Shown here piece after piece: positions 40,693 through 49,539 of a stretch of 64,000 bases of DNA. The position numbers and the translations under genes were made by a program. This DNA comes from Symbiodinium natans (Eukaryota; Sar; Dinophyceae; Suessiales; Symbiodiniaceae). The stretch lies in the NCBI GenBank assembly GCA_905221605.1, contig CAJNDS010002468.1:1032001-1096000 (forward strand), read 5' to 3'. Below the pieces are notes generated by a model. It was given only the letters and a program-made list of their open reading frames with translations. It did not search any database and was not told the DNA's origin. Positions within the stretch are counted from its first letter, which is position 1, and the number at the start of each line of letters is the position of its first letter.

Positions 40693-43600
40693 TCATGGGA
40701 GCAGCATCCTGAGAGGTCGAGACCTTTCTCTCCAGTATGCAAACACATAGTCTTGAACCTCACGTGCGAGAGCCAGAAGCTCCTCAAACCCCTCCTGTCC
40801 AGGCTGCAGGCACAAGATCCCGGAAACGGATCCTTCTGCAGGGCATTCGCGTGATGCCAAAGCTCCACGGGCCTCAGCAAACCTTTCGCAAGAAAGGAGA
40901 ACATGGGCAAGTGGCCCCTGTACAGATTTGTCACAAGCAATACACTTAACAACCCTGGCCTTAGAAAAAGAACCCTGACGATGCCCCAAAGGAAAAAGAT
41001 TAAGCCTGAGACGGCACAAGGCTCTGCTAGCCAGCAAGCTGCTCCACGACATTGGCTGCTTCAGGATTGAAGCAAGCAGGTCGTGTGGGGCCAGCTTGGG
41101 ATAAATGACCCGCCACGACAAAAAACATGTAGAAGACTGAATGCAGGACTGGTGCTTCTCCAAGCATCTAGCCTCCAAAACATGTTTGACATATCGCTTG
41201 TATTCACGAATCCCCAAATGCATGTTGCCTTCGCAAAAGTCACGAATTCCCCACTCTCTGAGGAGTCGGAGGCTCTTTGAGCTCCAAGTATCATCTGTGG
41301 CTGAATGTGAGGCTGCATCAAAAATTCTACGAAAAAGGTCATCTGAATCCCAGCATTGCATACGTGCGCGTCTCATCGCAACATCCAAAACTGCTCGCGC
41401 CATCCCAGAAAGAGACCAACCTAATTCCCAAAAAACAGCATGAGCCGGCATCCAGCTTGGAACACCAAGCAGGATTCTAGCCCAACGAGCATATGCATCA
41501 TCGAGTATCTGCGCAGCATCTGTGGCTAGGACAGCAAAGAGCCATCGACCAGGCCTCATGCATGCATCCACCTTCCCTTCAAACAACTTTAGGACGAAGG
41601 GCAGGGGGACGACATTAGACGAGCAAAGCCCCGCCAGCGTGGAAAAAACACCAGACGCAGCATGCAACCGAGCCTGCAGGGTTTCTAAAGCACCGCCGTC
41701 CTCAGTCCACATCCAGCCAAGCCATCTATGTGGGCCAGAACCTCGAGAAAGAGACGCGCAAGTGGCCGACGGCGATGGGCGGAAGAAAATGTGCTGCATC
41801 TGTCCGAAACCTCCTAAACGAAAAACAAGCGTTTTATTATCCGAAATGTGGAAACGAGCTCCATGAGCAGGGGCCCAGCGTTCAATCATGAGCACCATTC
41901 TGCATAGTTCTCCCCAAGATGAAGCTAGAAAAACAGGGTCATCTGCATGCAGGAGAAGGCAGAGGCGATTCTGGTCCCTCAGATCAATGGCTCGAGCAGC
42001 AGAGGCCTCCAAGTCTGGGTCTGCTTGCAGCTCTGAGCTGTCAGGTACGTGCCTGCGTGTGTTGAGATCGTGGAGTAATGAAGCTACAAGGTGAGGCTGG
42101 GGCACCCCCTGCCCACTCCAACGATGGGATTCCCAATTTGCGGGCAGATCAGGGCGGATCGCAACTCCGCACTTCTCACGAGCCATGATTTGTGACAGCG
42201 AGTCTGGGATCAGGGGATACAAAATGGGCCCCAAGCAACCTCCTTCGGGCAGACCTTCGAGAACAGGAAGAACCGAAAACCCGCCGAAGAAAACAGAAAC
42301 CAAATCAGAAGCCAACACATCTCCTAAGAGGTGCAGTACGCCCCCAGACACAAGCGGGCACTTGGCCGCTAAGTGAATAATATCGTCACGCCAGCATGAT
42401 GGAAAAGCCTTTTGAAAGTCACCCATGAGTGCAAACACACAGCGGTTTTGGGAAGCAACGGCAAGTTGTCTTAGCTCACTTAAGGCAAACACTGGGTCGT
42501 CAGAGGACCTGATGTACCCCGACTGGCCTTCCAAGAGGTGGGACCAAATTGCAGGTCTGAGTTGCAGAGCCAAGACACCTTCCTGCAGTAATCCCATTTG
42601 GGATCGGACGAAGAGCAATCTCCAAGATGAGAATTCCGACACAGAGCCTTTCTTGAAAGCCGTTCCTAAGCACGACCATCTCCAAAGAGACGGGCGCAAA
42701 GCCCATCTGGCAGGTCCTGCTAGCTGACACAGCAGCCACACTAGGCAAATCCAATCCTCTTGATCCGCTTGCAACGCAGCCCTTGGAATTAAATCTGGCG
42801 TCATTGCTGTTGAAGATTGCCAAGACGACAGAACAGCACGAACCTCTGGCTCAGAAATGTCCCTATCTAGAGGCCCCTGACCGCACTTCTTCCATGCTCG
42901 CCCCATCATGGAGCTTACGGACTGGCGCATGCTAGCAAGTACATTGGCATCAGGGATTACAGGGCCAGAACACTGTGATGTCAGTCTGTTGCACCACTCC
43001 TTGTGTGTCTCAAGGGGAGAGAGAAGCACCCCATTCTTGCGCATGCACACCGGTGTAGGGACCTTGTTTTTCCGGAGGAACTTAAAGCACTTCTGGGCTA
43101 CGGTCACTGGGAGGTTACCTCCAGCGAGGAGGCTTTGAACTTCACCAACAATTCGCGCAGAATCATCTGTGTGAGAAGACATATGGACTCGGGAGGATGT
43201 GTGGCAGGGCACTGCAGGGGAGCAAGTAGGGTGGACCCATCCATCCCGCGCAACCGAGGCAAAAAAGCAATGGACCCAGCAAAAGCAGTCCAAAACCCAA
43301 CGCCTAAAAGCAAGGCCAGAGACCCTCCTACAATCCCTGGCCTCAAGCTCCAAGCAATCTCGAGCAGACCTCACCAAGCTGCACAGTTCTCGAACTGCAG
43401 GCGCAATCCTAATCAGAGAGCTTGCCCAACGCCTGGGCATGTGCCACTGGCGCGGGAGCTGAGGCTGCGCCGAGCTTACATCTTCAACATCCCCTGAAGC
43501 AGAGACGGTGATTTCAATCAAGAAATGGTCGCTCATGCAGAAGTCGGCGCACACTTCCCAGGAACAACCTGACGAGGCGCAATGCAAGCTGTTGTGTACG

Positions 43601-44658
43601 ATGACCTCAGCACGGGTGTGGCGGGAACACAAGACAAGGTCAATGGCACGGGGGTTTCCTGCGTGGTGAGTGTCCCCTTCTCGAATTGAGACCTCAGTCT
43701 TGCGTACTGGAAGTCGAATCAGGCGGGGTCTCGCGCCCGCTACAGAAGGATTGAGCAGCGAGACCGACCATTTATTCAAGAATGACCTAAGAGCAAGGTC
43801 CCTCCGAGGTTTAGGATCGGCCTGCCCACTCAAAACAGCCGGTTGGACGTTGAAATCACCTGCAATGAAAAAATGCGGGGGATTGGGTGAGTCCCACGAC
43901 GATGCGAGTTTTAACATGTCGCTATCGAGGCCTTCCATTTCTAGGAGCCAGCGTGTGTCGTGTTCAGTTGATGCCTGCGTAGGCATGGCGATGAACGCAC
44001 AGTAGCCTAAGGCAAGTCCAGACCTTGAGATGGACAGCCAAATACGGCAATCTGAACCAACTTCGGAGATGGGCTCAAATTGAAACGGACCATGTTGCTT
44101 CCAAATGACAGCGCAGCTGAAGTAAGACGGGCCCCCTCGGCACTCGAGGTTCCATCCTGGGCAACCTGCCAGAGCTATGCCAGACCTTAGTCGGGCTGCT
44201 GGCAGTCCTAGGATATGCAGGCCCAGCTTATCCATTGCTGTGATGGCGGACCATGGCCGCCCCAGTAGCTTACTCCAAATAACAGAAGAACCGTCAACAC
44301 TAACGCACCCAGTTTTGCCAGGATTCCCTACTCCAATTTTGAGGTTTGGGCACTGCAGCTCTGACTTGGGAGAGCACGGTGGGATGAGACACCTCACCTG
44401 TGCAGCACTCTCCAAGCCAGCGGCTATCACTTTGTGGAGTTTATCAACAAGAGAGAACACATTTCCGTGTCGCGCATTAAGTGGGACGGGCCAGTTGAGG
44501 AGGCGCTCCCCTTCTTTGACAAGCCTCGTCCAGGTATGCTGCAAGATGCCAAAAGTTGCATGATCCACTGGGGCAGCGGGGTATTTCTGCCGATGTTCTA
44601 CTGCCCTGCGACCCATGCAGGACATGTGCTCAGACAGTTGGTCTGTCATGCCGCGCAA
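40693..44658 (-). CDS. LINE ORF2: endonuclease and reverse transcriptase
   Basis: The frame is 1321 aa and intact. Endonuclease/exonuclease/phosphatase domain: IAGDFNVQP (265-273), AIDLVLCS (338-345) and MSDHFLIEI (375-383). RT domain: FKKGSVSEF (668-676), motif A ALMGDFQKAF with Asp747, motif B EGLPEGGCLGP (about 801-811), motif C LLHADDPVF with HADD at 904-907. A C-x2-C-x8-H-x4-C zinc-finger-like motif lies near residue 1240. No RNase H was seen. The product nicks DNA and copies the element RNA at the target. Oddity: the usual L-Q-E of the endonuclease appears as GLPAARL near 151, so the catalytic Glu is probably missing. The first 130 residues match no known domain, and the start Met is the first in frame. 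Confidence 0.88.
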   Translation of the reverse strand: MRGMTDQLSEHMSCMGRRAVEHRQKYPAAPVDHATFGILQHTWTRLVKEGERLLNWPVPLNARHGNVFSLVDKLHKVIAAGLESAAQVRCLIPPCSPKSELQCPNLKIGVGNPGKTGCVSVDGSSVIWSKLLGRPWSAITAMDKLGLHILGLPAARLRSGIALAGCPGWNLECRGGPSYFSCAVIWKQHGPFQFEPISEVGSDCRIWLSISRSGLALGYCAFIAMPTQASTEHDTRWLLEMEGLDSDMLKLASSWDSPNPPHFFIAGDFNVQPAVLSGQADPKPRRDLALRSFLNKWSVSLLNPSVAGARPRLIRLPVRKTEVSIREGDTHHAGNPRAIDLVLCSRHTRAEVIVHNSLHCASSGCSWEVCADFCMSDHFLIEITVSASGDVEDVSSAQPQLPRQWHMPRRWASSLIRIAPAVRELCSLVRSARDCLELEARDCRRVSGLAFRRWVLDCFCWVHCFFASVARDGWVHPTCSPAVPCHTSSRVHMSSHTDDSARIVGEVQSLLAGGNLPVTVAQKCFKFLRKNKVPTPVCMRKNGVLLSPLETHKEWCNRLTSQCSGPVIPDANVLASMRQSVSSMMGRAWKKCGQGPLDRDISEPEVRAVLSSWQSSTAMTPDLIPRAALQADQEDWICLVWLLCQLAGPARWALRPSLWRWSCLGTAFKKGSVSEFSSWRLLFVRSQMGLLQEGVLALQLRPAIWSHLLEGQSGYIRSSDDPVFALSELRQLAVASQNRCVFALMGDFQKAFPSCWRDDIIHLAAKCPLVSGGVLHLLGDVLASDLVSVFFGGFSVLPVLEGLPEGGCLGPILYPLIPDSLSQIMAREKCGVAIRPDLPANWESHRWSGQGVPQPHLVASLLHDLNTRRHVPDSSELQADPDLEASAARAIDLRDQNRLCLLLHADDPVFLASSWGELCRMVLMIERWAPAHGARFHISDNKTLVFRLGGFGQMQHIFFRPSPSATCASLSRGSGPHRWLGWMWTEDGGALETLQARLHAASGVFSTLAGLCSSNVVPLPFVLKLFEGKVDACMRPGRWLFAVLATDAAQILDDAYARWARILLGVPSWMPAHAVFWELGWSLSGMARAVLDVAMRRARMQCWDSDDLFRRIFDAASHSATDDTWSSKSLRLLREWGIRDFCEGNMHLGIREYKRYVKHVLEARCLEKHQSCIQSSTCFLSWRVIYPKLAPHDLLASILKQPMSWSSLLASRALCRLRLNLFPLGHRQGSFSKARVVKCIACDKSVQGPLAHVLLSCERFAEARGALASRECPAEGSVSGILCLQPGQEGFEELLALAREVQDYVFAYWRERSRPLRMLLP

Positions 44659-44749
44659 AGAGGTGAGAGCGCACGGAGTCAGTCACTAACAGCAAGAGGC
44701 TGAGCCAAGACAACACAGGCGAGCGAGGCAACGCAAGGCAAGCAGCCAC

Positions 44750-45384
44750 AAGAAAGAGAAAAAAGAAACACAACACACGCAGACACACACGCACACACAC
44801 ACACACACGACACACAGCGAGCAACACGCAGCACACGACCCGGGGAGCGCAGCACGCCCAAAAACGACGCGCAACAAGCCAAAAAAAAAAAAACAAAAGC
44901 AACCCGCGCACGACACCCAGCACAAAAGCAAAACGCAAGCACACAGGACGCAACAAACACGCAGCGCGCAACACGCGACAAGCAACAAGGGCAGCAAGCA
45001 CGCAACACACAACAGGCAACACACGCAAGACACGACCCGCAACACAAGCGCACAGGCCGCAGCCCGCAGCACGCCGCACACAAAACCCCACACACAAAAC
45101 GCCACAGGCACGACGCGCCACAAAAAACACACAACGCGCAAAACGCAACACAGAGGGCGCAGCAGCACAGCCCACAACCCACAGCACGCCGCAGACACGC
45201 AGCCCAACGCACACAGAAGCGCAAACGAGCACGCACGCGCACACGCACACGCACACGCACGCGCACGCGCACGCGCACGCGCGCACACACACGCACGCAC
45301 GCACGCACGCACGCACACGCGCACACGCACGCGCACACGCACACGCGCACGCACGCACACGCGCACGCGCACGCGCACGCACGC

Positions 45385-45442
<58 letters not shown>

Positions 45443-45760
45443 CCACACACAACCACACACACACACACAACCACACACAACCACACACACACACACAACC
45501 ACACACACAACCACACACAACCACACACACAACCACACACAACCACACACAACCACACACACACAACCACACACACACACAACCACACACACACACACCA
45601 ACGCACGCGCACGCGCACGCGCACACGCACACGCACACACGCCCACACACACACACAAGCACACGCACAAGCGCGAACACACAGAGCACGACACAAAGCA
45701 CAACACACCACACACAGCACACGCACGAGCAAGCCAAAGAAAGCCACAAAAGAAAGCCGC
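44750..45760. repeat. AC/GCAC-rich microsatellite block inside the LINE
   Basis: About 1 kb of (AC)n, (ACGC)n, ACACAACC and related units separates ORF1 and ORF2. It leaves long but meaningless frames on the - strand (Val-Cys repeats). The central part (45380-45440) is almost pure (AC)n. Confidence 0.9.
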
Positions 45761-45951
45761 AACAGCCACAGCAACAGGATCGATCGGACTTCTTTTGTGG
45801 CAGATATACTGTCCATTTCCCCTGCGTTAAGTCACTGTATACAAGCACACAGCGCACGGCAATTACAAATTTGGAGCTACGCGCACTCGGAGGCGCATAG
45901 AGGCATACATCGATGCAATAGCACAAACATGAAACTGAACTTTCTTCAGCC

Positions 45952-47187
45952 TCACCCAAGGCACTGTAAACTGCGGGCCTCCTGCGGCGATGGGATGTTT
46001 GCCCAGGCAGCCCCAATCCGTTTTGCTGCCGGGCCTCCAACAGGCCAAGGATCCGTCCACCTAGAGATGAGCGATTCCATAGCGGCCTTAGCCTCAACAG
46101 TCTTGCCTTGTATGATGACCTTGGCACTCTTCAAGTAAATCGCAACTGATCCACTGAGTCCTTGTGGCTTGATAAGTACTCCAATGGTAGTGAAACCGTC
46201 CTGCGCAAGCAATCTTTTGACCTCAGACACATGGGAGTACAGAGGTCTAGCTGGCGGTTCGGGAAATCGGGCAGCCAGCCCAAGGATTTCCTGCAAGCTT
46301 GGTGTTCTACCGGCTGCAGTGGGCTTTAGCAACCGATTCCACCTAGCGGGGTCAACCGCAGAAGTGTTGGATGCAATGCACTTTCTGCTGGTCAGCAAAT
46401 CATGCTCCGGAATTCCATGTAGGGAGGTCAAGTTGGCACATGTGCTAGGAGTTACGCAGGCATGGCGTGCTCCAACAGACTCCCTCTCCCGGGCTGGGCG
46501 CTCCATCAAGAGCTGCGTGAGGCCCTTCGTGTGCTCAGAACAGGTTTGCTCTGAGGCGGGCGCCATTGGCTTACAACAAGAGGAGTGGCCAGAAATGGTG
46601 ACCAGCAAACATTCCATGAACTCATCCCCAACATAACCCACATGAGAAGACAGGCTGTCTAACAAAGCAAGGGCAGTGTGAATGTCACCCTGCTGCAAAC
46701 ATGCGCGGACTTTCAGCAACATGCTCTTTGCATTGGATCTATAGTGCTCACCAACGTCTTCACCATCTACTTGCTCGATATTGTCTTCTACGCATGGCAG
46801 AGCACTGGGGCAACTCTCATCCCAAGAGCTGGTGTCACTGAGGAGTGGCGACTCGGCAGGCTCTTCGCAACGGGGCTTCTGGCAGCGCAGAAAGATATCC
46901 AAGGTTGACTGTGAGAGGCTATCTGCCTTGCGCTTTTTGGATTGAGCCCTGAGCTCATCACACGCGGCCTTTACCACATAGTCTGCGCGAATCCGCCCGA
47001 CCTGGAGACCTTTCTTCAGGTCCCGCACATAGTCAATGACATTGGTAGCAGGCTCTGAAAGGCCCAAATGTTCTAGGATGTCCGCAGCAGCAGTAGTAAG
47101 AATGACTTTCACTCGTTCTTTGTCACTTCCTGCGTCTTGCAGCATGCTAGCAGAAGCTTGCATGATACTCTCCAGAACAGAATCCAT
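45952..47187 (-). CDS. LINE ORF1 (putative RNA-binding protein)
   Basis: 411 aa, upstream of ORF2 on the same strand, where LINEs encode their RNA-binding protein. I recognise no known fold. The N-terminal 100 residues are acidic and helical in character with a KKRK basic cluster near 84; the middle has scattered Cys and His without a clear zinc knuckle. It ends about 1.3 kb before ORF2, with a short-repeat block between. Confidence 0.55.
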   Translation of the reverse strand: MDSVLESIMQASASMLQDAGSDKERVKVILTTAAADILEHLGLSEPATNVIDYVRDLKKGLQVGRIRADYVVKAACDELRAQSKKRKADSLSQSTLDIFLRCQKPRCEEPAESPLLSDTSSWDESCPSALPCVEDNIEQVDGEDVGEHYRSNAKSMLLKVRACLQQGDIHTALALLDSLSSHVGYVGDEFMECLLVTISGHSSCCKPMAPASEQTCSEHTKGLTQLLMERPARERESVGARHACVTPSTCANLTSLHGIPEHDLLTSRKCIASNTSAVDPARWNRLLKPTAAGRTPSLQEILGLAARFPEPPARPLYSHVSEVKRLLAQDGFTTIGVLIKPQGLSGSVAIYLKSAKVIIQGKTVEAKAAMESLISRWTDPWPVGGPAAKRIGAAWANIPSPQEARSLQCLG

Positions 47188-47384
47188 GGGTTAGCGAGAA
47201 ACAAGAGGCGAAAAACTAAAAACCCAAGTGCTTCCAAAGCCAGATGTCAATGGCCACACTGTTGTGGTGAGCATCTGGGCGTGTCAAAAATAATCCAACA
47301 AAACTTACAAAATCATGACAAGTTCCACCAGCAACATCTGCGACGTGATCACGAGAGAAAAAAAAACTTGAAATCCCCTGCATG

Positions 47385-47700
47385 AACCCAAGGCCCTTTG
47401 ATAGACACAGTTTATACCGCTCACTACAGCGGCCTGTGCATATCTCAGGTAACCCCGGGTCTGGAGCCTAAACACAACGATTAGAATGCATCATCCCAAG
47501 GCCCATCGACTAGCGCAGTTTCCACCGCTCACTTCAGCGGCCCGCGCAAGTCTCAGGTAACCCTGGGACTCGAGCCCACACAAACTCACGCGCAAGCATT
47601 ATCCCAAGGCCCATCGACGAACACAGTTAACACCGCTCACTACAGCGGCCCGTGCAAGTCTCAGGTAACCAAGGGACTCGAGCCAGCAAGGGCACTTCAG
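47385..47700 (-). repeat. 109-bp tandem monomers at the LINE 5' end
   Basis: Three units start at CCCAAGGCCC (47385, 47494, 47603) and share ACCGCTCACT.CAGCGGCC and CTCAGGTAACC. Their position before ORF1 suggests a tandem-repeat promoter or 5'UTR, as in some other LINEs; function is inferred. Confidence 0.7.
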
Positions 47701-48100
47701 GGGTACTGGGTACCAAAGGGCATGCCACTGGCGCATCCTGTCCTTGTGCGTCTCGCCAGCTTTCACATAGCAGCAGACCAGGTTTGCAGGATTCCAGCCG
47801 TGCGCAGCATCGATCTTACACTCCGAAACCCTAAACCCTAAACCGGATCCAGGTAACCTACGAGTCACAAAACACCAGGGTTTAGGGCTTAGGGCTTGGT
47901 CGAGAAGTCTCCCTCAACCCCTGCAACCCCTAAACCTCAAGGCCCAGAAGCCTTGCTCGAAACTCTGCCGACCCCTTCTGAGTAGGTGCCTCGGAGCTGC
48001 CTTGCCAACTCCTGCGAAAGCCCTAAACCCAAACCCTAAACCCTAAACCCTAAACCCTAAACCCTAAACCCTAAACCCTAAACCCTAAACCCTGCAGCGC

Positions 48101-48175
48101 CTTTTTCGATCACAGCAGGTCATGGCCGGGCTCGCTGTGCCGCTGGCAGCTACTGTTTACTCAGGCTCCAGAAGG
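48101..48175 (+). CDS. possible isolated PPR-like island
   Basis: The frame LQRLFRSQQVMAGLAVPL resembles residues 13-30 of a PPR. It sits between CCCTAAA and TTTAGGG tracts in the same arrangement as the confirmed exons, but no partner was found. Confidence 0.25.
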
Positions 48176-48853
48176 GGTGTAGGGTTTAGGGTTTAGGGTT
48201 TAGGGTTTAGGGTTCAGGGTTTAGGCGAAAGTTCGAGCCGCCCAGATGTGAAATGCACTCTGTGGCTACTCCGCTACTCCTCGGTATGGCTAGTATCCTC
48301 GAGTTCTTCTGAGTCGCCCAGGTGGTACGCCACTTTATCCATCTAGATTTGTCACCCTGGCTCTGGCTTCAGCAAACTTCTTTGGCTTCTGGCGTCAGCA
48401 TCGTTTTTTTAAACTCGGTTTTGCTCTTTGTGTTTAAGACGAAGCTCTTGCTGTCACACTGTCACACAGGGTCTACTTCAGGAAACGTTTCCTCTGCAAG
48501 CCCTTCCCGTGATCATGGCCGAGTTTATTGTCGATCTTGACTATACAACCTCTACGGAGGACACTGAAATACTCGAAGATGGCTGCGGCTTAGCCCATGA
48601 AACGCTGGGAGATGGCTTCGGCCTAGCCAGAATTAGCCCGCTTGGAATACAAACTTCGAGTGAAGCACCTGCGCCCCTGGATTTATTTTTAAGTAAATGG
48701 GTTCTTCCCCTGCCTTATGTTGGCGCCCTAAGCCCTAAACCCTCAACCCCACAAACTGTTGGCCTGCTGCGGTATTGATGCGCATAGGCAGAGTCCAAGC
48801 CCAGGTGAGAAACCGCATGTGGATGCTTCTTGGAGGGTCTACTTAAAGAACAA

Positions 48854-49105
48854 CTGGGGTTTTGGAGTACTACAGTTTAACACATTGTTTGGTTCTGGGT
48901 TCCTATTCTATTATAGCTACTTATGCACAAAAAGGAAGGGTTTAGGGTTTAGGGTTTAGGGTTTAGGGTTTAGGGTTTAGGGTTTAGGGTTTAGGGTTTA
49001 GGGTTTAGGGTTTAGGGTTTAGGGTTTAGGGTTTAGGGTTTAGGGTTTAGGGTTTAGGGTTTAGGGTTTAGGATATACTTTTTTCCAAGAAAGTACAAGG
49101 ACTGG
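48854..49105. mobile_element. dispersed element interrupted by 19 TTTAGGG units
   Basis: The left part ends CTACTTATGCACAAAAAGG and the right part is ATATACTTTTTTCCA. Pure TTTAGGG fills 48941-49072. The two uninterrupted relatives read straight through this point. Confidence 0.75.
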
Positions 49106-49491
49106 ACTTTGGCACCCAGAGTGAGTAGATTTTGACCTGCTTGGGTACCCAGAGAGCCCCCAGGCCCCCCCAAAACATGGGGACTCCTTGTTGAGTTGTG
49201 GTAGGTTTAGGGCTTATAGGGTTTAGGGTTTAGGGTTTAGGGTTTAGGGTTTAGGGTTTAGGGTTTAGGGTTTAGGGTTTCTTCCTTGAAGTATATTCCT
49301 ACCTTGTGGGGTGCTGGCGCTGTCCGGAATGCCACGTTGCCGACTCCGCGTGCCCTCGGTGAACTGCTGCTTCAACTACCCTAAACCCTAAACCCTAAAC
49401 CCTAAACCCTAAACCCTGGCTCAAGGGCATATTGTGAGAGAAAAAGATCTCCCAACGTTCCCGCCTCACATTTTCAGCACCGGGCACAGCC

Positions 49492-49539
49492 ATGGTGGCA
49501 TTCGCAGTCATCGGCCTGCTTGTCATGTCAGCGGGCTTG
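49492..49539 (+). CDS. secreted-protein gene, exon 1 (signal peptide)
   Basis: 16 codons beginning at ATG. The donor TTG|GTGTCTTGG fits the GTNNCTTGG pattern seen in this window and lies in the left target duplication of an inserted element. Confidence 0.7.

Larger units (their letters stand above)
40557..47820 (-). mobile_element. near-complete non-LTR retrotransposon (LINE)
   Basis: In - strand order it has 5' tandem monomers (47700-47385), ORF1 (47187-45952), a 1-kb AC/GT-rich block, ORF2 with endonuclease and RT (44658-40693), and about 136 bp of 3' sequence. Read on the - strand, both ends run into TTTAGGG repeats (about 2 units before the 5' end at 47826-47846, about 7 units after the 3' end at 40556-40505). 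No poly-A tail and no clear target duplication were seen. The 5' limit is approximate. Confidence 0.8.
47850..49491. other. repeat-dominated region before the secreted-protein gene
   Basis: TTTAGGG tracts, an interrupted dispersed element, and islands at 47930-48020, 48101-48175 and 48240-48780 with no convincing protein. A promoter for the gene at 49492 was not recognisable. Confidence 0.5.

Noticed and set aside
44630-46127. Long - strand frames of 376-482 codons rich in Val-Cys
   Set aside because: They are translations of the AC-rich block; all three - strand frames stay open there, and the real ORF2 and ORF1 lie on either side.
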